The notes below the pieces were generated by a model, which worked only from the letters and a program-made list of their open reading frames with translations, was not told the DNA's origin and ran no database searches. Shown one piece after another: positions 34,589-41,473 of a stretch of 64,000 nucleotides of DNA. The translations under genes and the position numbers were made by a program. The number at the start of each line of letters is the position of its first letter. The stretch's first letter is position 1. The stretch lies in contig CAZIEW010000013.1 of assembly GCA_964538515.1 (NCBI GenBank), forward strand, positions 20,103 through 84,102. The letters run 5' to 3'. This DNA is from CALBZH01 sp964538515. Lineage in GTDB: Bacteria > Desulfobacterota > Syntrophobacteria > Syntrophobacterales > Syntrophobacteraceae.

Positions 34589-34636
34589 GCCAGGAGTCAT
34601 CATCCTCAATGGGCGGTTCCGGTGGACTCCATCACC
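34589..34636 (-). promoter_or_regulatory. Fluoride riboswitch (crcB motif) 3
   Basis: On the - strand P1 pairs GGTG with CACC around ATGGAGTC. The pseudoknot pairs GGAGTC with GACTCC, AACCGCC follows, and the 3' block is GGATGATGACTCCTGG. P3 is weak (only two or three pairs), and the last bases are TGG instead of TAC. No T-run follows. Instead the aptamer 3' strand can pair with GGCCAAGGAG about 20 bases on. It stands 86 bases before the zinc-ribbon/HEAT-enolase operon. Confidence 0.78.
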
Positions 34637-34718
34637 CCGTCTGAGCACCAAAAATAAGCACGCCATGCCCCTTAATCCAGCCATGGGGCTTCCCTGTCCC
34701 AGCCCAACCCGGGCGAAA

Positions 34719-36005
34719 TTACCGTTGCGAGGATGCAAACCCAACGCGCAGCAAAGAATCCCGACTGATCATGCCCCTGAATTTGCCGTTCTCGTCAACC
34801 ACCGGAAGCCGCTTGATGGTCCGGTCGAGCATGAGCCGGATGGCCTCCTCGACGGTGGCGTCTTCTCGAATCGTCACGATATCGGTATTCATGACCTCGG
34901 CCGCCGTCCGGGCGCGAAGGAGATCCCTCAATTCCCGGCTCCTCCGGCCCCGTTCCGTGAAGGGCATTTTGCCCGCGAAATAGTCCCATATTCCGGGATG
35001 GCGGTCGGAGAAGGCGATGAGGAGGTCGCGGTCCGAGATCAGGCCAAGAAACCGTCCGGCCTCGTCCACAACACAAACCCGTTGAATGTCGTTGCAGTCA
35101 ATCGTGCGGATCACTTCTTCGATTGGCGTGTCGGGAGCGACGGTGTGCGCGTCCCGGCGCATGATGTCGGAGACGTGCTTCATCCCTTCGACATGAACGT
35201 TCTGTTTCTCGAAGGCGTGCCAGTTCGGACATTCCCGCATCGCCGAGTAAAATACGTCCACCCGTGAGAGGATCCCGACCAGCTTGCCTTCCCCGTCGAC
35301 CACCGGAAGCCGCTTGACCCCTTTGCTAATCATGCGCTCGACCGCTTCCGTGACCAGTCTGTCCTCCCGGATGATAACGGCGGGCTCGGTCATGACGTCT
35401 TCAGCCCGCTTCTTGGCCAAAACATCGAGAACCGCCCCGATCTTCTCTCGCTCCGACTGTGCCAGGAGGCCCAGCCGCATGGGCATTCCGGCTTTGTAGA
35501 TCAGGTCGCTCTGGGCGATGACGCCAACCGGCCGGTTGACCCCGTCGACCACGGGAAGCCCTGTGAACGTCGATGACAAAAGGATGCCGGCCACTTCATC
35601 CAGAGGCGTGTGGGTGTGGACTTTCTTGGGGTCGGGGGTCATGACCTCGCGGACCCTCGTTTGCCTGGGCAGGAGAAGGCCCCGGGTCTTGTGCGCGATC
35701 ACGTCCACATCGCGAGCGGCGATGATGCCGTCCGTAACCATCGCGTCCACCTTGGAAAGAACGGTGTCGAAGTCAAAAGCCGGCAGGATGATGGTGATGC
35801 GGATCGGCATGTTGTAAGCAAGAACCTCGATCTGTCCCGTGGCCAACTCACCACTTTCGTAAGAGCCCTCGATGCCGCGCGTCACGATCGTTCTGGCGGC
35901 GATTTTGAGGCCGCTCACCAACTCGACGACGGCACTGTAAAGCGGCCTTCCGCGGACGCGGCTCTCTTCACTGGCAAAGATCTCGATGATCTTGTATCGA
36001 AGCAC
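34719..36005 (-). CDS. DUF190 domain protein with four CBS domains
   Basis: A 428-aa protein. Residues ~1-105 match DUF190, a small GlnB-like fold often encoded beside crcB. CBS pairs follow: VREVMTPDPKKVHTHTPLDE, AEDVMTEPAVIIREDRLVTE, VSDIMRRDAHTVAPDTPIEE and AAEVMNTDIVTIREDATVEE. CBS domains bind adenosine ligands or Mg2+. Fusion of the two is suited to regulating a channel or transporter by energy or ion status. The gene is 13 bases after crcB and last in the operon of riboswitch 4. Confidence 0.85.
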   Translation of the reverse strand: MLRYKIIEIFASEESRVRGRPLYSAVVELVSGLKIAARTIVTRGIEGSYESGELATGQIEVLAYNMPIRITIILPAFDFDTVLSKVDAMVTDGIIAARDVDVIAHKTRGLLLPRQTRVREVMTPDPKKVHTHTPLDEVAGILLSSTFTGLPVVDGVNRPVGVIAQSDLIYKAGMPMRLGLLAQSEREKIGAVLDVLAKKRAEDVMTEPAVIIREDRLVTEAVERMISKGVKRLPVVDGEGKLVGILSRVDVFYSAMRECPNWHAFEKQNVHVEGMKHVSDIMRRDAHTVAPDTPIEEVIRTIDCNDIQRVCVVDEAGRFLGLISDRDLLIAFSDRHPGIWDYFAGKMPFTERGRRSRELRDLLRARTAAEVMNTDIVTIREDATVEEAIRLMLDRTIKRLPVVDENGKFRGMISRDSLLRVGFASSQR

Positions 36006-36018
36006 GAAACCGCCCTCC

Positions 36019-36393
36019 CTATTTCAACCGCCCGATCCACATGCCGACAAAAACCAGCGTCGTCCCCAAGACATTGTTGGAGAGGAAGTTCATGAGAGTC
36101 ACAAGCTGCTTGTCCGCCCGCGCGGCGTTGACGGTTTCCAGGGCGTAGGTGGAAAAGGTTGTGAGCGCACCCAGGTATCCGGTAACGAAGAAAAGACGGG
36201 CGGAGGGGCTCATGATCGAGAACCCCCTGTCGGCCAAGGTGAAAGCCAAGCCGATGAGAAAACAGCCTGAAAGATTCACGATGAGCGTGCCCCACGGAAA
36301 CCGGGCTCCAAAAAGAGCCGCCGCAAGCAGGGAAATGCCATACCGAGAGAGCGCTCCGAGGCTCCCCCCCGCCATTACCAACAGGATCTTCAT
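36019..36393 (-). CDS. crcB: CrcB/Fluc fluoride channel
   Basis: A 124-aa four-helix membrane protein. GGSLGALSRYGIS with Arg17, WGTLIVNLSGCFLIG with Asn40, and GYLGALTTFSTY (72-83) are the Fluc hallmarks. The latter holds the central Na+ site and the Phe-box: position 80 is Phe, and position 83 is Tyr where many homologues have Phe. It works as a dual-topology dimer that lets F- leave the cell. An Arg/Lys-rich in-frame stretch upstream (to ATG 36564) would add 57 residues; I take the canonical start. Confidence 0.93.
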   Translation of the reverse strand: MKILLVMAGGSLGALSRYGISLLAAALFGARFPWGTLIVNLSGCFLIGLAFTLADRGFSIMSPSARLFFVTGYLGALTTFSTYALETVNAARADKQLVTLMNFLSNNVLGTTLVFVGMWIGRLK

Positions 36394-36575
36394 CGGCCAT
36401 CCATCAGCATGAAAAAACGTTCGCAGTCGATCGAGCGTAGGTCGTATCGAGAGGAGCTTGCTCTTGATTCGATCCAGGCTCAGCGGGCGAGTGCGCCCGG
36501 TCTCCCGAGCACGAGCCGGGGAACGTCGAGCCCGCCTGCCGATCTTGGGTCTTTTTCGCTTCATGGCCACCCGAT

Positions 36576-36992
36576 CTATCGAACGACCACGACCGTGCAG
36601 TGCGCGTAGCTCAACACCCGCTTGGCTACCGAGCCGAGAAGCCATCGCTGCATGAAGCTCTCCCCGCGATGCCCCATCACGATGGTATCTACCCCTTCTT
36701 CGGTGGCCAAGTGTACGATTTGCTCGGCCGGATGTCCGACCCGCACCCTATAAGAGGCTTCGATCTTCAGCGCTTCGGCCTGCTCTTTCATGCATTTGAA
36801 GTGTCCCTCGTAGTACTCCGTGGCGGTTTCGAGCACGGCCTCAAGCTCCACGGCGACAGGGGGCTCGGGAGGGCGTGCCACGGAGAGCACGATCATCTTT
36901 GCCGAGTATTTGGAGGCCATGTCCAAGGCGAGCTGGTACGCTTTCTCCGACTGCTTGGACCCGTCGTAGGCAACGAGGAGTTTACTGATCAT
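36576..36992 (-). CDS. Universal stress protein (UspA family)
   Basis: A 138-aa Usp domain. The N-terminal MISKLLVAYDGSKQSEKA and the ATP-binding loop GHRGESFMQRWLLGSVAKRV (G-2x-G-9x-G-S) are intact, so it is probably of the ATP-binding type. Its start lies inside the last codons of the antiporter gene (11-base overlap), so the two are translationally coupled and sit under fluoride riboswitch 4. CBS and Usp proteins commonly regulate antiporters. Confidence 0.9.
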   Translation of the reverse strand: MISKLLVAYDGSKQSEKAYQLALDMASKYSAKMIVLSVARPPEPPVAVELEAVLETATEYYEGHFKCMKEQAEALKIEASYRVRVGHPAEQIVHLATEEGVDTIVMGHRGESFMQRWLLGSVAKRVLSYAHCTVVVVR

Positions 36993-38232
36993 AGGACACT
37001 TCTCCTTTCATGACCGGCTGAGCGCCGTCAGGATTAGATGTGACGGCTCCCGCCTTGTCGTTTACAGTCTTCCTTCCCATGCCCGCATCCAGAAGATGCC
37101 TGGGGAGATAGAACGCATTGGCAATCAAGGTGGGAACGACGGCACTCGCCACGACGGCTGCAATTAGAAACGAATATTGAGCCGTGCTGATAATGTTATG
37201 GGAGAGACCGAAGAGAGCGGAAATGCTGCCGAAAGTCAAACCGGTCGACATGAGAAGGGTCGTGTACATGCCTTCCTTCCCAGGAGTCTTGTAGAACCTG
37301 GTTACCGGGTAGACCGCCGCAAGCTTGGTTGCCATTTTGGCAAGCAGAAGAGCCAGAAAGACCCCATATCCCGCGATGAGGGTGGGGACCGATACAAACG
37401 ATCCAGCCCGTATGAAATAGAAAGGTGTGAGCAGTCCGAAGGTGAGTGTCCTCAGGCGGCGAATCAGGACGTGGTCTTTCCCGACTGTTCCGGCCAGAAC
37501 CATGCCGATAATATAGGCCGGGAGTACCGCCTCACTTTCCGCCCACCCCGCGAGCCCTCCCATCCCGAAGAGGCACAGCAGCAAGAATTTAGCCTCCAGT
37601 TCAGAGGGACGGCCTCCGTATCGCTTGAAGAATCGGGGTGTTACATACGGAAGCGCGATGAATACGGGGATGCTCGCGCCCACGAAGATCAGGGTCCTCA
37701 CGGTGAAGGGAGAAAAGATCAGCCCAAGGGCGAGAACCGTTCCCAGGTCGTTGATGAAGCAACCGGCTAACACCGTCTTCCCGAAGGTCGTGGCATTGAG
37801 ACCCGTTTCGAGCATGACGGCGTAAACCACCGCGACGGATGTTGTGGAAAGAGCGACCCCTGCCAACCAGCTTGCCCGAGCGTCCCAGCCGAGGCCGTAA
37901 TACGCGATGGCCGCGCATCCAAGAAAGGGAGCGGCAAAGCCTGCCATCCCTAGCGCAGTCGCCTCCTGCCATTTCTTCTTGAAAACATCCGGGTCGAGCT
38001 CGGCACCCGCCAGGAACGTGAGAATGATGGCCCCGGTGCCAGACAGAAACTTGACCCAGGGCTCATTGGCCGCGAGGACAGTGCCCCCTGCCAACGCACC
38101 GATGATCAGCTGGGCAACCGTTCCGACGACAATCTCGGAGAGCGCCGTCGCAATTTTGAGCCAGATGGAGAGGAGAGTGGCGAGCAGCGCCAGTCCCAGC
38201 CACAGGGTCGCAAGCATCCACGTTTCCGTCAT
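36982..38232 (-). CDS. CPA2-type cation/proton antiporter
   Basis: A 416-aa membrane protein of about 12-13 helices. ATG 38232 is used (GAGGAG 8 bases upstream). The open frame reaches 38403, but a riboswitch terminator lies inside that extension, so it cannot be coding. FLAGAELDPDVFKKKW and GVALSTTSVAVVYAVMLETG are typical of the KefB/NapA branch; the ion-binding region is GKTVLAGCFINDLGTVLALG, with an Asn-Asp pair. Na+/H+ or K+/H+ antiporters are known members of fluoride regulons. It should protect pH or cation balance when HF dissociates in the cytosol. Confidence 0.87.
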   Translation of the reverse strand: MTETWMLATLWLGLALLATLLSIWLKIATALSEIVVGTVAQLIIGALAGGTVLAANEPWVKFLSGTGAIILTFLAGAELDPDVFKKKWQEATALGMAGFAAPFLGCAAIAYYGLGWDARASWLAGVALSTTSVAVVYAVMLETGLNATTFGKTVLAGCFINDLGTVLALGLIFSPFTVRTLIFVGASIPVFIALPYVTPRFFKRYGGRPSELEAKFLLLCLFGMGGLAGWAESEAVLPAYIIGMVLAGTVGKDHVLIRRLRTLTFGLLTPFYFIRAGSFVSVPTLIAGYGVFLALLLAKMATKLAAVYPVTRFYKTPGKEGMYTTLLMSTGLTFGSISALFGLSHNIISTAQYSFLIAAVVASAVVPTLIANAFYLPRHLLDAGMGRKTVNDKAGAVTSNPDGAQPVMKGEVSYDQ

Positions 38233-38354
38233 CGGGGCATCTCCTCGAAGATGTTTGTGCGGACGTCCAACTGGAGGAGACGACAGCGTCTCGTACGCGC
38301 CTCCTCGTCCCATCAGGCCTTCACTGTCGGGTTGAATCCAGTCTCTGCGGACAC

Positions 38355-38391
38355 AAAAAAGCCCCTGGAGGCGTTTCGTCCCTGCAGGAGC
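38355..38391 (-). terminator. Intrinsic terminator downstream of fluoride riboswitch 4
   Basis: On the - strand GCTCCTGCAGG pairs with CCTCCAGGGGC (one mismatch, one G-U) around a 9-base loop, followed by six T residues. It is 52 bases past the aptamer and 120 bases before the antiporter start. It is the likely attenuator of this operon. Confidence 0.8.
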
Positions 38392-38443
38392 ACTGTTCAT
38401 CATCAGCGGTTGCTCCCACCGGGCACGAAACCGTCCCTGCCCT

Positions 38444-38493
38444 GGTAGGAGTCATCAGCCATTGCCGGCGGTTATAAGGTGGACTCCATCACC
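38444..38493 (-). promoter_or_regulatory. Fluoride riboswitch (crcB motif) 4
   Basis: On the - strand P1 GGTG/CACC encloses ATGGAGTC, and the pseudoknot is GGAGTC/GACTCC. The linker TTATAACCGCC follows, P3 pairs GCC with GGC, and the 3' block GGCTGATGACTCCTACC is a perfect consensus. It controls the antiporter-usp-crcB-DUF190/CBS operon. Sequence identity with riboswitch 3 (16 bases across P1) suggests that the two copies arose by duplication. Confidence 0.92.
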
Positions 38494-38569
38494 GTTGTCT
38501 CTCAAGGTTATGGATCGAATGTCTACCAGAAAGGGGACGCCGGTTCAAGCTTCTGTGTCGTTCAGAAGG

Positions 38570-38598
38570 TTGACAAAAGCATCATCTTGAGTCTAAAT
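38570..38598 (+). promoter_or_regulatory. Sigma-70 promoter of fluoride riboswitch 5
   Basis: A perfect TTGACA (38570-38575) is 17 bases from CTAAAT (38593-38598), placing the start point a few bases before the aptamer at 38615. TACAAT at 38605 is an alternative -10 without a good -35. Confidence 0.65.
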
Positions 38599-38614
38599 GA
38601 GCTTACAATCGCAT

Positions 38615-38680
38615 GGCGATGAGGTTCGCCGTAACCGCTTTGCTCCCCGCCCCGGGGCCGAGCTGATGACCTCTACTTCA
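38615..38680 (+). promoter_or_regulatory. Fluoride riboswitch (crcB motif) 5
   Basis: P1 pairs GGCG with CGCC around ATGAGGTT. The pseudoknot pairs GAGGT with ACCTC. AACCGC follows; P3 is extended by a GC-rich hairpin (CCCCG/CGGGG); and the 3' block is AGCTGATGACCTCTAC. The last ten bases also form the left arm of the terminator that follows. It is divergent from riboswitch 4 with only 121 bases between the aptamers, and controls the dynamin-like gene at 38902. Confidence 0.92.
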
Positions 38681-38705
38681 GTTGCTGAGGTGGAGGTTTT
38701 TTTTT
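38669..38705 (+). terminator. Intrinsic terminator of fluoride riboswitch 5
   Basis: ACCTCTACTTCAG (38669-38681) pairs with CTGAGGTGGAGGT (38685-38697), with two G-U pairs and a 3-base loop, followed by a run of nine T residues. The left arm is shared with the aptamer pseudoknot, so fluoride binding should prevent termination. Confidence 0.93.
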
Positions 38706-38901
38706 GCCTTCAAGGCCGGCAACGTGCCGAGAAACCTCAGCACAGGAAATGCGGCAAGATCAGGGTCGGTGGTCGACACGGGGAACCTCACTCTCGATGT
38801 GCGGAGAGAGGATCGCAGGATATTGGTGAATAGGTTGGACCGCGGACGAATGCATGTGAACGACTGCCCATACAGAACCTTCATGCGAAGCGAGGTGGCC
38901 C

Positions 38902-40650
38902 ATGCTCCAGTACAGCCAAGTGAAGGACGACATCCATGCAGCAATCGAACAGCTTTCGGGGTATGTGCGCGATGAAACCGCTAGGTCTCTGGCGAACGTC
39001 AAGGCGAAGCTGGACGAGGAAGCCTTCAACCTGGTCATTCTCGGCCAGTTCAAGCGAGGGAAATCCACCTTCATCAATGCTCTCCTGGGGGAGAGCATTC
39101 TTCCTACGGCGATCGTTCCCCTGACCTCGGTTGTCACGATTCTCCGCTACGGACCCGAGCTCAAGATCGAGGTCCGATTTCTGGACGATCGACATGAGGG
39201 GATCAGCTTGTCCGACCTCCCGTCTTATATTACCGAGCGTGGCAATCCGCAGAACAAGAAGAGCGTGAAGGAGGTGACGGTCTTCTACCCGTCCGAATAC
39301 CTGAAGGGTGGCGTTCGCATCATCGACACTCCCGGTGTCGGCTCTGTCTATCGGCACAACACCGATGTGGCCTACAGCTACCTCCCTTACGTAGATGCGG
39401 GGATCTTCATCGTCTCGGCCGACCCGCCCCTCTCGGAGAGCGAGCACCAGTTCCTGAAAGACATCCGCGGGTTTGTTGACAAGCTGTTTTTCGCGCTGAA
39501 CAAGATCGACCAAGTGAGCGACGCAGACCGTCAGGAATCGCTCGAATTCACGGCGCGGGTCCTTGAGCAGGTTTTGGGCGTTGGAGCGGTCAAGATCTAT
39601 CCCCTGTCCGCGAGGTGGGCGCTGGAGGCCAAGAAGGGCGGGAATGGAGCGCAGCTCGAGCAGAGTCTGCTCCCCGTCTTCGAGCAGCGGCTGCAGGAGT
39701 TCATGGTTCATGAAAAAGGCAAGGTGTTCTTGAAGTCCGTTGTGAACAGCCTGCTCAAGCTGATCTCGGATGAAACCATCTCCTTCAAGCTCGAGCAGGA
39801 GGCGATCAAGCTTCCCCTGCAAGAGCTGACGGCCAAAATCGCACGTTTCGAAGAAGAAATGAAAACCGTAGCCCAGGACCGGGAGCACAACCAGTATCTC
39901 CTGAGTGGGCACTTGAAAAAGCTCGCCTCCCTCCTGGAAACCGAGATGACGACCTATCGAAAAGAAAGCATCCCCGTTCTGCAGCGGGAGATCGAGGAAG
40001 AATACCGTCGCAGGGAGCGTCAGGGCGGGGGGAGCCTCCGAGAAGAGCTGGAGACGTTCCTCTTCGAGAGGATCCGGGAGTTGTTCACCGTCTGGAGACA
40101 GCAGCTCACCGAAAAGATCTCGTCCGAGCTCGAGGAGGTCCACGGCTGGTTTGCAGCTCGAGCCAATGAAACGACCGAGCGGATCCTGCTGCTCACGAGC
40201 GATATCTTCGATCTCAAGCTCAAGCCTTTCACCGCCGTCGAGCCGCTGAGCAAGAAGAGCGAGTTCTATTTCATGTTCAAAGACGATCCGGTTGGGCTGG
40301 AGCTGGTGCAGCTCGCCGCGACGTCGGCATTGCCTCGGTTCATCGCGAAGAAGGTCGTCTTGAACAAGATGCTGGAGACGGCGTCGGAGCTCGTCGGTCG
40401 GCACTGCGGCCGGATACGCTACGACCTGGTCCAGCGCCTCGAGAAGACCGTTCGTGAATTCCAGCATGCCTTGAACGAGAAGATCGACATGACCCTCGAA
40501 GGCATCCGGATTTCGTTTGAAAAAGCCTTGAGCCTCAAGCAAGAGGGGACAGTGAACGTCGATCGAAATCTGAGCGAGCTTTCGGGGAAGCTCGACGCGA
40601 TCTCGCGCCTGCGAGACCGCTTGCTGGAGCTGAGTGCTGCGATCGAGTGA
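38902..40650 (+). CDS. Dynamin-like GTPase
   Basis: A 582-aa bacterial dynamin-like protein. G1 is GQFKRGKST (48-56), the switch I Thr lies in PLTSVVTILRYG, G3 is DTPGVGS (142-148) and G4 is NKID (200-203). The remaining ~350 residues are helical, with coiled-coil stretches and a hydrophobic AATSALPRFIAKKVVLNKML segment that could act as a membrane paddle. Such proteins remodel or seal membranes. It lies 196 bases after the terminator of fluoride riboswitch 5 and is the only gene this switch can serve. Confidence 0.88.
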   Translation: MLQYSQVKDDIHAAIEQLSGYVRDETARSLANVKAKLDEEAFNLVILGQFKRGKSTFINALLGESILPTAIVPLTSVVTILRYGPELKIEVRFLDDRHEGISLSDLPSYITERGNPQNKKSVKEVTVFYPSEYLKGGVRIIDTPGVGSVYRHNTDVAYSYLPYVDAGIFIVSADPPLSESEHQFLKDIRGFVDKLFFALNKIDQVSDADRQESLEFTARVLEQVLGVGAVKIYPLSARWALEAKKGGNGAQLEQSLLPVFEQRLQEFMVHEKGKVFLKSVVNSLLKLISDETISFKLEQEAIKLPLQELTAKIARFEEEMKTVAQDREHNQYLLSGHLKKLASLLETEMTTYRKESIPVLQREIEEEYRRRERQGGGSLREELETFLFERIRELFTVWRQQLTEKISSELEEVHGWFAARANETTERILLLTSDIFDLKLKPFTAVEPLSKKSEFYFMFKDDPVGLELVQLAATSALPRFIAKKVVLNKMLETASELVGRHCGRIRYDLVQRLEKTVREFQHALNEKIDMTLEGIRISFEKALSLKQEGTVNVDRNLSELSGKLDAISRLRDRLLELSAAIE

Positions 40651-40707
40651 GAAGCCCGTTGCAGCACGCGTTCACACGTCATCGCACGGGGGCATGGGAA
40701 GGGGGCC

Positions 40708-40920
40708 ATGCGCATCCTTTTTTTCGGAGACATCCACGGGAATGCCTACGCTCTGGACGCATGCCTCAAGCACATGAGCGAAATTCGTGGTGGTCCACCA
40801 CAGATAGGCTCTCCTCCCCGAATCGGATGCTCCTCCGACCATCGAGTGTTTCAACGGTCTGGATGAAGTGGCCCTGGAGGGGTGCATGGACCGGTTGAAG
40901 ACGCTCTTCCAAGCGACTCA
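40708..40920 (+). pseudogene. Decayed calcineurin-like phosphoesterase fragment
   Basis: ATG 40708 opens MRILFFGDIHGNAYALDACL, the N-terminal DxH metal-binding motif of small phosphoesterases (MJ0936 type). The frame fails after ~50 codons. Another frame then gives FNGLDEVALEGCMDRLKTLF, which looks like a continuation. The second and third metal motifs are absent. It follows the dynamin-like gene and may once have shared its transcript. Confidence 0.5.
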
Positions 40921-41140
40921 TTTTCAGTGGACACGATCGTGTGTCGGCAGTCTGTTGTACTCATGCAGTGAGGCTTTATCTTCTTTTTCCCGCACAAGCA
41001 GTTCTGTCCCCCAAATAGTGTGCTCAGGTGCTGTGACATCGGTGTGTCTAAGATCGCTTGCAAAGGGATCCATAAAGCGAGATGATCCGGACTCTTCGGA
41101 AACGGTTGATCAGCGCGGAACCCGAGTCGACGGGGGCTCA

Positions 41141-41410
41141 TTGAAGGCCAGATCGCTGTGTAGCATTGTTGTTCTCTCTTTGTTTTTCCTTTTGACCGGG
41201 CTGATTGTCCTGTCCCCATCGGCAGGCTTCCTGCTCCTCGTCCTGGCGGCACTGGCAGCGGCAATCCCTGCCTTGGCGGGACGAGGAACGCTGCGTATCA
41301 TTGCGATAATACTCTTGTTGCTATCGATTACCTTCGGCGTGGTGACCTTGCCGCACTGCCGAAGCGAGCAGCGGATCTTTCTCCAAAGGGGCAAGGAATT
41401 GAGCAGATAG
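41141..41410 (+). CDS. Small two-helix membrane protein
   Basis: About 89 aa from a putative TTG 41141 with a G-rich stretch 5 bases upstream; the frame is open further 5'. It has two long hydrophobic helices (SIVVLSLFFLLTGLIVLSPS and IIAIILLLLSITFGVVTL) separated by a short Arg-containing loop, then a polar tail. It resembles generic small membrane proteins and I recognise no family. The start is uncertain. The stretch between the phosphoesterase remnant and this gene (40921-41140) shows nothing else. Confidence 0.45.
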   Translation: MKARSLCSIVVLSLFFLLTGLIVLSPSAGFLLLVLAALAAAIPALAGRGTLRIIAIILLLLSITFGVVTLPHCRSEQRIFLQRGKELSR

Positions 41411-41473
41411 TCCGCTGGGTTTCGCGGAGCCGGTTCGGAACTTTTTTACAGCTGATTTGTCAAAGGTGATTGA

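Noticed and set aside
38233..38403. Longer antiporter starting at 38403
   Set aside because: The extension would be translated from the riboswitch terminator hairpin; ATG 38232 has a good ribosome site and begins the first helix.
38881..40542. 553-aa open frame antisense to the dynamin-like gene
   Set aside because: It mirrors the codon pattern of the + strand gene, has no ribosome site and contains no recognisable domain. The same holds for the long antisense frames at 25248-27419, 53402-55543 and 31996-34260.
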